A stretch of 35,929 bases of DNA from Rhizobium nepotum 39/7 (lineage in GTDB: Bacteria; Pseudomonadota; Alphaproteobacteria; Rhizobiales; Rhizobiaceae): positions 1 through 35,929 of the forward strand of contig NZ_JWJH01000027.1 of the NCBI RefSeq assembly GCF_000949865.1, given 5' to 3'. Each line of letters begins with the position of its first letter. Position 1 is the first letter of the stretch. The notes below the pieces were generated by a model, which made no database searches, was not told the origin of the DNA, and was given only the letters and a program-made list of their open reading frames with translations. Made by a program: the position numbers and the translations under genes. Positions 22,811-32,073 of the stretch are shown in pieces.

Positions 22811-23827
22811 CTAATCTTCCCGCTCGACCGCGCGCAAGGCGGTGACCGAAAGATGGTCCTGCGCCATCGCATCCTTGACCGACGCTCTGAGTTCATTGAT
22901 CGTGCGGGTGCGTTTATTCTGGCAGGCGCCAGCAAGCCATGCGAGCGAGATCCTTTCAGGGCTGATGGGGACTGGGGGCAAGACGGCCGATAATCGCAGG
23001 CTCCTGGAAAGCCAGCCGGCGATGGAGCGGGGAACGGTCAACGCAAGCTCGCTCTCGGAAACCATCAGTGCGGCAGCTGTCACATCTGGAATCTCGATCA
23101 TATGGGATCGCCGGATGCCGTGGCTATACAGGGCCTCACCCAGCTGAGGAAAGATTTCCCTGCCATTCTCGACCAGACTGATTTGCTGAAGCGACAGATA
23201 GGTGCCCTGGCTCGGTCGCGCTCCACCGACCCCCTGTCGATTATAGCCAACCAGCGTGACAAATTCCTCTTCCGCCACGATTTCGCTTTCAATATCCATG
23301 TCGGTCGAGGGGATGCCGCCAAGGGCGAAATCCGCCGTGCGCAAGCGCAGCTGAGACACGGCTTCGTCCGCGGACCTGTGCGTCGCAATTTTCAAGAGTT
23401 CGTTCTCGCGGCCGCTAAATTTGAGAAAATAGGGCAGGACCGCAGGCGTCAATCCGCTGCTGATACTCAGCCGCGTTTCCGCCTCCATCGGCCGGGAGGA
23501 TATCAGATCCCGGATATGGAGCATGGCCGCAGGCAGTACGGTTGCGAGATAGTCGCCATAGGCCGTCGGCTTCAAGCCGGTGGAGCTGCGGACCAGAAGA
23601 TCGTCCCCTAAGAGTTCGCGCAAACGTCCGAGTGATCGGCTCATGGCGGGCTGGGTTTGGCCGAGTTTTCGGGCGGCATGGGTCACATTTCGACAGTCCA
23701 TCAGCGCTTCAAGAGCGATCAGGAGATTTAGATCGATACCAGACAGCCTTCTATGCAGGGAGGATTGGTCTTCCGCTTGCGCTGGTTCCACCATATCGTC
23801 CCCTTCATCCCCCTGCCAGTCCGTCAT
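22811..23827 (-). CDS. LysR-family transcriptional regulator (second of a pair)
   Basis: A LysR-type regulator of 338 residues. The HTH begins IDLNLLIALEALMDCRNVTHAARKLGQTQPAMSRSLGRLRELLGDDLLV in outline, preceded by a 27-residue acidic N-terminal extension (MTDWQGDEGDDMVEPAQ). It is the promoter-proximal gene of the pair and its start ATG 23827 faces an AT-rich 150-base gap. The two-gene arrangement resembles duplicated regulators in rhizobia, but the genes are not close enough in sequence to claim recent duplication. NodD-like function cannot be excluded and is not supported by any nod box seen here. Confidence 0.92.
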   Translation of the reverse strand: MTDWQGDEGDDMVEPAQAEDQSSLHRRLSGIDLNLLIALEALMDCRNVTHAARKLGQTQPAMSRSLGRLRELLGDDLLVRSSTGLKPTAYGDYLATVLPAAMLHIRDLISSRPMEAETRLSISSGLTPAVLPYFLKFSGRENELLKIATHRSADEAVSQLRLRTADFALGGIPSTDMDIESEIVAEEEFVTLVGYNRQGVGGARPSQGTYLSLQQISLVENGREIFPQLGEALYSHGIRRSHMIEIPDVTAAALMVSESELALTVPRSIAGWLSRSLRLSAVLPPVPISPERISLAWLAGACQNKRTRTINELRASVKDAMAQDHLSVTALRAVERED

Positions 23828-23977
23828 GTCGTTCCTAACCTTGACGATTCGCCCATCATTTCAGGGACCAGTCATATGGAAAATAATCAACCCTTATTGC
23901 GCAATTTAATTGTATTACTGATCAATAACGCTGCATTAGTTGCAAGGAAATTAGGTTTTTGCAATCCTCATCCTCGG

Positions 23978-25768
23978 CTACTGCAATGACAACACAACAT
24001 CGCCCTGGGCGCGGCCAACGCAGGTCAGCACCAGGCCGTCCGCCAGATCGTCGCCCGACAAACAATGCCCGCCATCCATCTCGACTTCGCCTGAAACCGC
24101 ACGCATTTTGCAGGCGCCGCACACCCCTGCCCGGCATGAATGGGTAAGATTGACGCCATTTGCCTCGGCTGCTTCCAATATTGTTTGTCCCGCCTCCGGC
24201 ACAAACCGCTGACCGCTATGCTTTATCTCGATATTCGGGGCGCCCTTGGCGGCACCGGCACCGGCGGCAGGGGCAATGCTGGCCGGCGGCGGCAAGATGG
24301 CGCGCGGCGCAATCACCGCGGGACTGGGTTTGGGAGCCTCAACGCTCGCCACCGTGGTCGATGCAACGAAGGCGGGCTTTGGAGTCGGAGCTGGAGGCGA
24401 TACGGGCGCAGTCGGTGCCGCCTGGGTCGCAGCTGTCGCCGGGCCAGCGGGTCCGAAACTCTCCTGATGATAATGCCGAGACGGAAAATCCATTTTCTGC
24501 AAAAGAGATCGCGCAAAGTCCATGAAGCCTGGCGGTCCACAGGTGAACACTTCGCGTTTAAGGTAGTCCGGGGCATAGGCCCGCAGCAAATCCGCGTTCA
24601 AAGAGCCGATGGGACCATTCCAGGGCAGACCCGGCGACGGCGCGCCGGGCAGGATCGCAAGACGCAGCCGCGAACCCAACCGTGTGCTGAGATAAAGCAG
24701 CTCCTGATGGAAGATGATATCCGCCGGCGTGCGCACGCTGTTGATGAAAACGATGTCGGTGGAGGTTGGCGTATCCACCAGCCAGCGCAGCATGGACATG
24801 CAGGGCGTAATTCCGCTGCCTGCGGCCAGGAACAGCATTTTCGGCGTCATATGATCAGCGCACGTAAATTTGCCCGCCGGGCCGCTGACGGTGCATTCCA
24901 TCCCCTCGGTCATGTTTTCAAACAGCCAGTTCGACATCCAGCCCATCGGCACCTTCTTGACCGTAATCGACAAAAGGTAGGGTCGTGAGGGTGACGACGA
25001 AATGGTGTAGCTGCGTCGCAGGATCTGACTGTTCAGGTCAATCTCAATGGTTACGAATTGCCCCGGTTTGAAATGAAACAGGACCTGCGGTTCGGCCACG
25101 AAATTATAGGTCTTGGTATCGTGGGTCTCCTGAACAATCGAGACGCAACGAACACGCGTCTTGCCCGCCTGCCAGAGACGGATTCCGGTAGCCTGCGCCG
25201 AGGCCGAAACGGGGACCGCAGCCGGTGCCGGGCTTTGAACCGGGGCCTTGGCTTCCGGCGCGCGCGCCGGCAAGGCGGGTCTCGTAACCTCCGGCTGTAG
25301 CGCGGGCTTTGGCGGATTTTCCGGCACATGGCCCACAATCCGATGCAGCTCCTTGCGCGCCTGCGCCTTCGCTTTCTGGTCTCCCTGAAGAAGTTTTACG
25401 CCGTAAATCCCTCCCTCAAGTCGCTCCAGGAAGCGGCTGAGGTCCTTGCGCAGCTTCTTGTCCCTGGTCTCACCGACCAGCAGGCTCACTTGCGTCATGG
25501 CTTCGCCGATCGACGCGCCGGTCACCGCGAGACGGCCATCCTCGTAGGCGCTCCAGAACGTCGAGTATTTTTCCCGCAGCTCTTCGAAAGCTGCAAGAAG
25601 ATCGAGATTTTCGCTCCACGCCGTCTCCTTAAGCAGGGTCTGGAAACGACGAACTTCCTGGGCGGTGATGTCCTTTTCAACATCGGCCACATACACGAAC
25701 ATGGAAAAGGCGAGCCGGGCAATGAAAATGGAGGCGTTTTGCGGCTCAACGGAAACATTCGTATTCAT
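23978..25768 (-). CDS. TerB-like/flavin reductase/2Fe-2S ferredoxin fusion protein
   Basis: A 596-residue electron-transfer protein from ATG 25768. Residues about 10-140 form a helical domain like TerB (FIARLAFSMFVYVADVEKDITAQEV), unusual on this kind of enzyme. After an Ala/Pro linker comes an FAD-binding domain with RSYTISSSPSRPY (FAD motif RxYS/T), an NAD-binding domain with FLAAGSGITPCMSMLRWL and CGPPGFMDFARSL, and, after a second Ala/Pro linker, a plant-type 2Fe-2S domain with CRAGVCGACK and a late Cys in LTCVGRAQ. The arrangement resembles hybrid-cluster-protein reductases and dioxygenase reductases. It follows the polyferredoxin gene after 28 bases, so both are one operon and are likely parts of the same electron route from NAD(P)H. 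The exact acceptor is unknown. Confidence 0.88.
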   Translation of the reverse strand: MNTNVSVEPQNASIFIARLAFSMFVYVADVEKDITAQEVRRFQTLLKETAWSENLDLLAAFEELREKYSTFWSAYEDGRLAVTGASIGEAMTQVSLLVGETRDKKLRKDLSRFLERLEGGIYGVKLLQGDQKAKAQARKELHRIVGHVPENPPKPALQPEVTRPALPARAPEAKAPVQSPAPAAVPVSASAQATGIRLWQAGKTRVRCVSIVQETHDTKTYNFVAEPQVLFHFKPGQFVTIEIDLNSQILRRSYTISSSPSRPYLLSITVKKVPMGWMSNWLFENMTEGMECTVSGPAGKFTCADHMTPKMLFLAAGSGITPCMSMLRWLVDTPTSTDIVFINSVRTPADIIFHQELLYLSTRLGSRLRLAILPGAPSPGLPWNGPIGSLNADLLRAYAPDYLKREVFTCGPPGFMDFARSLLQKMDFPSRHYHQESFGPAGPATAATQAAPTAPVSPPAPTPKPAFVASTTVASVEAPKPSPAVIAPRAILPPPASIAPAAGAGAAKGAPNIEIKHSGQRFVPEAGQTILEAAEANGVNLTHSCRAGVCGACKMRAVSGEVEMDGGHCLSGDDLADGLVLTCVGRAQGDVVLSLQ

Positions 25769-25796
25769 AGCAATACTTTCTTTATTAAAAAAACTA

Positions 25797-28700
25797 TCAA
25801 ATATTCTCGTTTGTCGGCTCCGAATGGATGACGCGGCCGCTTTGTGCCGAACGTTCACCGATCTGCAGGCTCACAGCGCAAATTTCGACCTCGGGGCGAG
25901 CCGGAACATCGAGCAAAACGGAAATGTCGCTTTCCGTTTCGGGAAAATAAGGGGAATCCACCGCCCCCGGTGCGAACCTGAACAAATCCCCGGCTTCATA
26001 GGAGACCCCAGGCACGAAGCTCATACCGGCCGGATCGAAAAGCCTGACCACTCCGGTATGCACGAGGAAAAAACGCTGCTCGCCGGTTCTTGCTTCCAGC
26101 CGGTCGCCTCGACGATACTTTACAGCGCGGGACTCAAGCGCCAGCGCGGACAGCTCCGTCGGATTTAGCCGACGCAACTTGCTGTGGCGCGCGAGAATGG
26201 CAAGACGGTGAATAGGATGAATGTGAACCATATCCCCCGTCTCGATCTCGTTATCCCAGTCAATCATCACGCATGGGGCGTTTGCCTCCACGCTGCCGAA
26301 ACGGATGGTGCTCCGTCGCGTGACGGCCACAGGTTCATTGTGAACCTGTAAGCCGTTCACAAAAACGATCGCGTCATCCACACGCATGAGGCGGACTTCG
26401 CCGTGCTCCGCCTTGAGTTCGGCGTGGTAAGTCCACACCGCGGGATCTGAGATGCTGATGTCGTTGTCAGCGGCCCGGCCGAGTGTGACGACACGCTTGT
26501 CGAGGCACAGGATCTGGCTGCCGCTCGCCGTATTCACGGTGGCGCGGAGCGTTACCGCCACACCATCGGACTGCGATGGTGTTTCCAGCCCTCCGACATG
26601 CTTGGCGACGGCGTAAAGCATGGCATGCTGCCGCGTATCCGCCTCTTCCAGCAAGCCCCGCGCCACGTTCCCTACCAGCTCCGGCGCCATATAGCTGAAT
26701 ACCGTCAAGCCGATAGCCCGGATGGTCGGATCCTCCAGCGTCAACACTTCAAGCAGGTTCTGCTCGATATCGCGACTGCTGGAAACCGCGCGGTGGTGGG
26801 CCGCATTCTCCGTTTCCCCGGCGCCCTGCATTTGCTGAAGTCTCTCCAGAACCTCCGGTGGAAAGACCTCCCGCCAGCGCATGTCGGGATCGGAAGGTAC
26901 GGGTTGGCGCAGCATGAGCTTGAGGCGCGGTCCGGCAAGGGCCGCCAGATCATCGGCCATCCGGCACGTTTCAGGCGTGTCGAGGAAATTGCGCAGAAGG
27001 CCAAGCGCCGTGCTGAACAACACCTGCTCCCGCTCCTCGAGATAATCGAGCAACACATCCGTCAGGGAACTGCCGAGCGGATCGTACACTTCCGCCCGTT
27101 CGAGACACAGGCGCACCGATTTGTGCCGGACAAGCGCCTCGAGGCTGTCTTTCATCTCCTCGCTGACGATACCGCCGGAAAACAGCGCCGCGAGGGCGGC
27201 ATCATGTTCGCCGTCGCTCACCTGCAGGCTTTGCCGCATGACCGTCAGCATGGACTTCACCGCTTCAAGCGCCAGGATATTGGCCACCGTCTGGCCCTTT
27301 TCCATTCGCTCAGTTACGGTTTTTTCCAGAATGCTGCGATACTGGGCAATGGAGGTCGCCTTTTCCTCCGCACTCAGACTGACCTGGTATATGCTTGAAT
27401 CTTCGCTATATCCGAGCGCGTCGAGAAGATTATTATGGTCTTCTTCGGTAATGTTCAGTTGCTTGCGGAAATCTTCGAGCAGCTTGTGGGATGTTTCTCC
27501 CCCCGTCGTGCCTTTCGCAATCTGTTCCTCCAGCATCTTGCTATAGGCATCCAGCTTTTGCTGCTGCGAAAAATTAGGGAGGACCTTCGCCAGAAGATAA
27601 ATTTCACTTGGGCGCAGATTCTCAATCTTCCTATCATCCGGGATGGACGATCCATCCAGCTTCATGGTCTTGAGCTGCTTCAGCAGGCCGGATGCCATGC
27701 CTTCCTGCTGATAACGTTCCGGGGTTTGCAGAAGAACCTGCCGCAGCCAGATCGTTGTCAGCGCGACGATGGCGATATCCACGACCCGGCCGGCAAGCGG
27801 CGGCAAAAGCAGAATATTGGGGCGTCCGCCAAACAGATAAAAAGCGTTGATGGAGGCCCAGGCGCTGACGCACAGGCAGTGATGGACGATAAGCTGTTCC
27901 GTCATACCCGGTTCGCGCGAGCGGATTTTCCGGTACAGCGCCTCGAGGCCGCGCCCAAGAACGAGACTGACAGCGCAGGCCAGCCCCAGCACCAACGGCG
28001 CAGACAATATCTTTGGGATTGGAATAAGATATCCGAGGATAAAGAGGCCCGGCTGCAGGAGCTTCGCCTGAACGTCTTCCTCATGCGTCCATATGCCTGA
28101 AAAGTAATAATCCCAGCTTCCGGCATAGAGATAATAGAACCCGTAGAACCCGATAATCAGCCCAAAAAACATGTAATAGACGTTGCGGCGCGGGATAGCC
28201 GTGACGCCGCTCCAATAGGAGCGCTGCAAATCTATATCGCCGCAATTGGCTTTGCAGGCGACACACGCGCTGATGTCCCCCTTGTCGCTTGGCTTGCGGC
28301 ACATCGACTGCGGTAGCGCCGGACGCGAAAAATGCGGGCTGCTTTCCAAAATCCCGCCCGGTTCGGTGTAGATTTTTTGAACGACGTTTGCCGGGCAGAA
28401 AAAATTACACCAGGTTTTTCCGCCCCAGAGCATGCCCGTCAACATGGCAACGCCGATCACGGATAAAAGTGCGATCGCCAGCGCGTAACGATCAGTGTTG
28501 ATCAGAAGAAGGCGTGCGATAATACCGCAAAACAACAGCCCAAACTGCACGTACCAGCTGTTACGCTCCAGCCAGCCATCGCGCTTGATAAGGGGTATCG
28601 TTCGCTTTATCAGCCCGGTTCGACGCTCCAGCGCACTGCGGCGGCGGCGAAGACCGAGATATGACGGAATTTGCGATGCGAGCGATAGGGGGCAGATACG

Positions 28701-28979
28701 ACGCCATGCCTCATGTCCAAAAACCATCAGGAAAAGCGGCAATAGCGGAACGATCATCGTCCAGAACATGCGGCTGCCCATGGAATATGGCTGATTGGGC
28801 AGCACATGGCCCTGCACCATAACGGGGGTTGAACTGACGCCGAACGGACCGGTGGTGTCCGGGTGGGTCCATTGCGCCGAAAATGGATCGTAAAGAAGAG
28901 AGGCGATTAGCACCAGCCACGCAAATAGCAACAAGCCGCGGATGCTCAGCATTGCTCGTTCGGGGAAGGATGAGAACAT
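25797..28979 (-). CDS. Membrane polyferredoxin with HEAT-like, FHA and cNMP-binding domains
   Basis: A 1060-residue protein from ATG 28979 (AAGGAA in front; a TTG at 29063 would add 28 residues). The N-terminal half has about ten membrane helices and iron-sulfur cysteines in WCNFFCP and SACVACKANCGD, like NapH/NosR/RdxA-type 4Fe-4S membrane proteins. Residues about 430-720 are cytoplasmic and helical, with short repeats. An FHA domain (LGRAADNDISISDPAVWTYH) and a cNMP-binding domain of Crp/PKA type (YRRGDRLEARTGEQRFFLVHTG) end the chain. FHA domains bind phosphothreonine peptides and cNMP domains sense cyclic nucleotides, so this electron carrier appears to be regulated by signalling. It is divergent from the peroxidase gene. 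The domain order is seen directly; the role is inference. Confidence 0.85.
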   Translation of the reverse strand: MFSSFPERAMLSIRGLLLFAWLVLIASLLYDPFSAQWTHPDTTGPFGVSSTPVMVQGHVLPNQPYSMGSRMFWTMIVPLLPLFLMVFGHEAWRRICPLSLASQIPSYLGLRRRRSALERRTGLIKRTIPLIKRDGWLERNSWYVQFGLLFCGIIARLLLINTDRYALAIALLSVIGVAMLTGMLWGGKTWCNFFCPANVVQKIYTEPGGILESSPHFSRPALPQSMCRKPSDKGDISACVACKANCGDIDLQRSYWSGVTAIPRRNVYYMFFGLIIGFYGFYYLYAGSWDYYFSGIWTHEEDVQAKLLQPGLFILGYLIPIPKILSAPLVLGLACAVSLVLGRGLEALYRKIRSREPGMTEQLIVHHCLCVSAWASINAFYLFGGRPNILLLPPLAGRVVDIAIVALTTIWLRQVLLQTPERYQQEGMASGLLKQLKTMKLDGSSIPDDRKIENLRPSEIYLLAKVLPNFSQQQKLDAYSKMLEEQIAKGTTGGETSHKLLEDFRKQLNITEEDHNNLLDALGYSEDSSIYQVSLSAEEKATSIAQYRSILEKTVTERMEKGQTVANILALEAVKSMLTVMRQSLQVSDGEHDAALAALFSGGIVSEEMKDSLEALVRHKSVRLCLERAEVYDPLGSSLTDVLLDYLEEREQVLFSTALGLLRNFLDTPETCRMADDLAALAGPRLKLMLRQPVPSDPDMRWREVFPPEVLERLQQMQGAGETENAAHHRAVSSSRDIEQNLLEVLTLEDPTIRAIGLTVFSYMAPELVGNVARGLLEEADTRQHAMLYAVAKHVGGLETPSQSDGVAVTLRATVNTASGSQILCLDKRVVTLGRAADNDISISDPAVWTYHAELKAEHGEVRLMRVDDAIVFVNGLQVHNEPVAVTRRSTIRFGSVEANAPCVMIDWDNEIETGDMVHIHPIHRLAILARHSKLRRLNPTELSALALESRAVKYRRGDRLEARTGEQRFFLVHTGVVRLFDPAGMSFVPGVSYEAGDLFRFAPGAVDSPYFPETESDISVLLDVPARPEVEICAVSLQIGERSAQSGRVIHSEPTNENI

Positions 28980-29096
28980 GCAGGATTTCCTTAACGCCGA
29001 CCGAGGCGGGCGGTGCTCTTGATCGATGACAGCAACCTTCTCGAAGGCGGCATCGTGCATCAAATCAAAGCATGGCTAATACACAATACTCGCCAC

Positions 29097-29114
29097 GCGC
29101 ATATCGGTATGCGC
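29097..29114. promoter_or_regulatory. Operator-like dyad between the divergent redox genes
   Basis: GCGCATA-TCGG-TATGCGC is a perfect 7-base inverted repeat in the middle of the divergent gap; a further partial copy, CGCGCGTATG, follows directly. Such a dyad would suit a regulator of both genes. No FNR or Anr box (TTGAT-N4-ATCAA) was found. Confidence 0.5.
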
Positions 29115-29265
29115 CGCGCGTATGGTGACACCCCGCCACTTTTGCCCTAAAGCTGGCGACATGTCGCGCTCAAGACTTAAGAGACCTGCAAAAATGAAAC
29201 CCCATTGTCAGCCAGACACAAAGCTAGTGGTCTTGCGGCTGAAAATATCAGAGGGCTGTAAAACG

Positions 29266-30246
29266 GTGCTACTGAAGCTTGCCCGTTTCGGTTGCCTCTG
29301 TTGCGCGATGGGTATGGCGATGCTTGGCTCGGTCGCTCAAGGGCAAGCCGCTGATATCGGGGAGCCTATTACACCGGTACCCCAGCACACGGAACTGATT
29401 GCCCCAAAAGTGGAACTGGGAAGGAAGCTGTTCTCCGACAGTCGATTGTCAGGCGGCAATGGCGTGGCCTGCACCAGCTGTCACCTGAGGCAATTTGGTT
29501 TGACGGACGGTCGCGCGCTTTCGCCCGGTTTGCCGGGCTGGCCTGGCCAAATAAACACGCCTACCCTTTATAATGTCAGCCTGAATGCGCTTTTCAGCTG
29601 GTCGGGCCAGATCAAGACCCTGCATGACCAGGCGGACGGCGTGATCGAACGGACGATGGGCGCAAAGTGGCCGGACGTGATCGCGTCATTGGGGCGGGAC
29701 AGTGAAGTGACCAAAGCCTTCGATGCGATCTATGACGATGGCCTGCAGAGGAAAAACGTCGTGGATGCGCTTGTAGAATATGAGCGATCCCTGAACACCC
29801 CGGACGCCCCCTTCGATCGCTATTTACGCGGCGAGGAAAACGCCATCAGCGCGGAGGCGAAGGCGGGGTATGGTCTGTTCAAAGATTACGGCTGCGCCTC
29901 ATGCCACCAGGGCGTGAACGTCGGCGGCAATATGATGCAGGTTTTCGGCATATTCGGAACTCCGCCGGGCACCGAGGATGGCGCAAATACCCACGGATCG
30001 GCGAAAGCCACGGGCATCAGCGATAAGGAAGCTGTTTTCCGGGTGCCATCGCTGCGCAATGTGGCAAAGACAGGCCCCTATTTCCATAATGGGTCAGCCC
30101 GCACGCTGCCCGATGCCATCAATGTCATGGCCATAAACCAGCTTGGTCGTGATCTGTCCACCGAAGAAGTTGCTCGGCTGGAAGCTTTTCTGGAATCTCT
30201 CACCGGTGAACACCGTGGATTCCCCGTCGGCAATTCGGGACAATGA
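29266..30246 (+). CDS. Di-haem cytochrome c peroxidase (MauG/CcpA family)
   Basis: A periplasmic di-haem peroxidase that reduces hydrogen peroxide with electrons from small c-type carriers. Two CxxCH haem sites are seen: CTSCH, near residue 69 from the GTG at 29266, and CASCH about 140 residues later. The peroxidase-specific LQTPTLYNV-like phrase INTPTLYNVSLNALFSWSG and the late FRVPSLRNVAKTGPYFHNG are present. Start choice is open: ATG 29122, ATG 29161 and ATG 29194 are in frame, but GTG 29266 has GAGGG ten bases before it and yields a clean signal peptide with cleavage near GQA-AD. ATG 29122 is only eight bases from the operator dyad and less likely. It overlaps no gene and is followed after 12 bases by the sensor kinase, so all three genes are one unit. 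Confidence 0.9.
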   Translation: MLLKLARFGCLCCAMGMAMLGSVAQGQAADIGEPITPVPQHTELIAPKVELGRKLFSDSRLSGGNGVACTSCHLRQFGLTDGRALSPGLPGWPGQINTPTLYNVSLNALFSWSGQIKTLHDQADGVIERTMGAKWPDVIASLGRDSEVTKAFDAIYDDGLQRKNVVDALVEYERSLNTPDAPFDRYLRGEENAISAEAKAGYGLFKDYGCASCHQGVNVGGNMMQVFGIFGTPPGTEDGANTHGSAKATGISDKEAVFRVPSLRNVAKTGPYFHNGSARTLPDAINVMAINQLGRDLSTEEVARLEAFLESLTGEHRGFPVGNSGQ

Positions 30247-30258
30247 CAGGACGACCGG

Positions 30259-32010
30259 ATGAAGATTTCTGATTTTATCGACGATGCCTCAGACCGTAAC
30301 GGAATTCAGCGATTTGCAAGTTCGCGCAAGGGGTGGATGTGGTGCGTTGCGTTGGTGGTCCTGCTGTCCGGCTTACTCAGCTCCCTCGTTTGGTACGCGC
30401 AACGACCGAGCAACGTGCTGCCGGCATTCCAGCAAAGTTTTGAGGAGTTACGCAGCCTTGAAGGCCGATGGAACTCGGGGATTCTGGCCCTACAGCTTGG
30501 CATCACGCCGAATTACGACAATGTCACCATCACGGCGCGGGATATTGAGCTTGGGCTGGCTGATTTGACGGCGCGAACCGCATCAAACCCGGAGCTTGCC
30601 GAGCTTTCGGAAAAATTGCGCAAATATCAGTCCTCCATCGCCCAGAAGAACGTGTTGTTTCAGCAGGTAAAGGCAAGCCACGCCATGCTGCGCAACGCCG
30701 TATCTGTGCTGCCCGGCGTCATCGCTGAAAGTTACGAACATCCAGGCGTGGCGGCTGAAGCGATCGGCAACAAGCGTGTGTCCGACCTCATCACAGAGAG
30801 CGTGAACAGCGTGATGAGCTTTCTAACATCGCCCACACCTCTGCTTCAGGGCGAAGTGAACGAGCGACTTTCGAGAATACGCAGCGCGGCTCAGACGGCC
30901 GACACCGGCCTTGCAAATGCATTGAACCGCCTTCTGGCACAGGTCGACGTGGTGGTGCGCGAGCGCATCAAGGGCAACGATCTCAGCCTGCAATTGAATG
31001 CGGTTGCAACGGATGCGGACGCTAAAATCATTCTGGAGCAAGTTCGGGAGCTTTCCATCGGAACCGAGGCCACAAAACGTGCACTCTGGCTCGGCGTTAT
31101 CTTGCTCAGCACAGTCCTCTTCATCCTGTTTCTGACCCTCGTCTACAGCCTTTCCCGACGGTTTCTCAAGCTCAAAAAAGATAACGCCATGCTTCAGCAA
31201 GCGAATGAGAACGTGGAAGAACAGCTTATGCAGTCGGCGAAGCTGTCCGCACTGGGCCAGATGGTCGCAGGCATCACGCATGAGATCAACACGCCCCTTG
31301 CTTATGTCAGGGCAGTGTTCGAGCTGATCCGCGAACGCCTGACCTCCGAACCCGCGCAGGCCCGGGTTGCCGATGAAGAATCGCACGAGGAAGTGGTGAT
31401 GTTGCTCAGTGACGGTCTGCACGGCCTGGATGAGATCGCCACCCTTGTCCGCACCATGAAGAATTTCAGCCGGCTGGACAGAGGCGCGATTGAACCTTTC
31501 TCGGTCGAGGAAGGGCTTGAAAGTGCGTTGCTGTTGGCAAAACCAAAGCTGAAATACGTGGCGGACATCAAGCGGGACTTCGATTCCATTCCGCCCATCA
31601 TGGGATCTCCGACCCAGCTTCGGCAGGTTTTTCTCAACCTGATCGTCAATGCGGCTGACGCTATCGCGTCTACCAACCGCCGCGGAACTCTGACCTTGCG
31701 GACGCTGATAACATCCTCTGACACGGTGCAGATCGACATTTGCGACGATGGCCCCGGCATTCCCGAAGAGAATTTGTCCAAGATTTTCGACCCATTCTTC
31801 ACCACAAAGAGCGTCGGTGAGGGAACCGGAATGGGTCTGTCTATTTGCTACCGCATCATTGAAAACCATGGCGGCACGATCGCCGTCAATTCCTGGGTTG
31901 GAAAGGGATCCGTCATCACTCTTATCTTGCCGAGGAAGGATGCGTCTTTCGCATCAGCAAATACCCCAAAACTATCGCACACCAGCGAGACATTGCTCTC
32001 AACAGGCTAA
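30259..32010 (+). CDS. Sensor histidine kinase
   Basis: A membrane sensor kinase of 583 residues. Transmembrane helices at about 27-47 and 277-297 enclose a periplasmic domain of some 230 helical residues that looks like the DAHL type (LRSLEGRWNSGILALQLGIT). The kinase part has His341 in GQMVAGITHEINTPLAYVRAV, the N box in NLIVNAADAI, G1 in CDDGPGIPEENL, F box in FDPFFTTK and G2 in GEGTGMGLSI: all intact. It has no receiver domain. The periplasmic placement beside a periplasmic peroxidase and next to a response regulator suggests it senses a peroxidase-related signal such as peroxide or electron carrier state. GGACGACCGG before ATG 30259. Confidence 0.92.
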   Translation: MKISDFIDDASDRNGIQRFASSRKGWMWCVALVVLLSGLLSSLVWYAQRPSNVLPAFQQSFEELRSLEGRWNSGILALQLGITPNYDNVTITARDIELGLADLTARTASNPELAELSEKLRKYQSSIAQKNVLFQQVKASHAMLRNAVSVLPGVIAESYEHPGVAAEAIGNKRVSDLITESVNSVMSFLTSPTPLLQGEVNERLSRIRSAAQTADTGLANALNRLLAQVDVVVRERIKGNDLSLQLNAVATDADAKIILEQVRELSIGTEATKRALWLGVILLSTVLFILFLTLVYSLSRRFLKLKKDNAMLQQANENVEEQLMQSAKLSALGQMVAGITHEINTPLAYVRAVFELIRERLTSEPAQARVADEESHEEVVMLLSDGLHGLDEIATLVRTMKNFSRLDRGAIEPFSVEEGLESALLLAKPKLKYVADIKRDFDSIPPIMGSPTQLRQVFLNLIVNAADAIASTNRRGTLTLRTLITSSDTVQIDICDDGPGIPEENLSKIFDPFFTTKSVGEGTGMGLSICYRIIENHGGTIAVNSWVGKGSVITLILPRKDASFASANTPKLSHTSETLLSTG

Positions 32011-32073
32011 GAACAACGGCGGACCTGTCCCGCGACCGTGAGTTGCGCAGTCCATGGAATTGAGGTTAGTGAT

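Noticed and set aside
23903..23914. vir-box-like AATTTAATTGTA before the second LysR gene
   Set aside because: On the extended consensus it matches at only 9 of 12 positions, in AT-rich DNA where this is expected by chance.
28980..29121. FNR/Anr-type box in the divergent redox promoter
   Set aside because: TTGAT and ATCAA half-sites exist but not with the right spacing or orientation.
30823..31869. 348-codon minus-strand frame antisense to the sensor kinase
   Set aside because: Shadow of the kinase gene, rich in His and Gln as typical for antisense frames of GC-rich genes.
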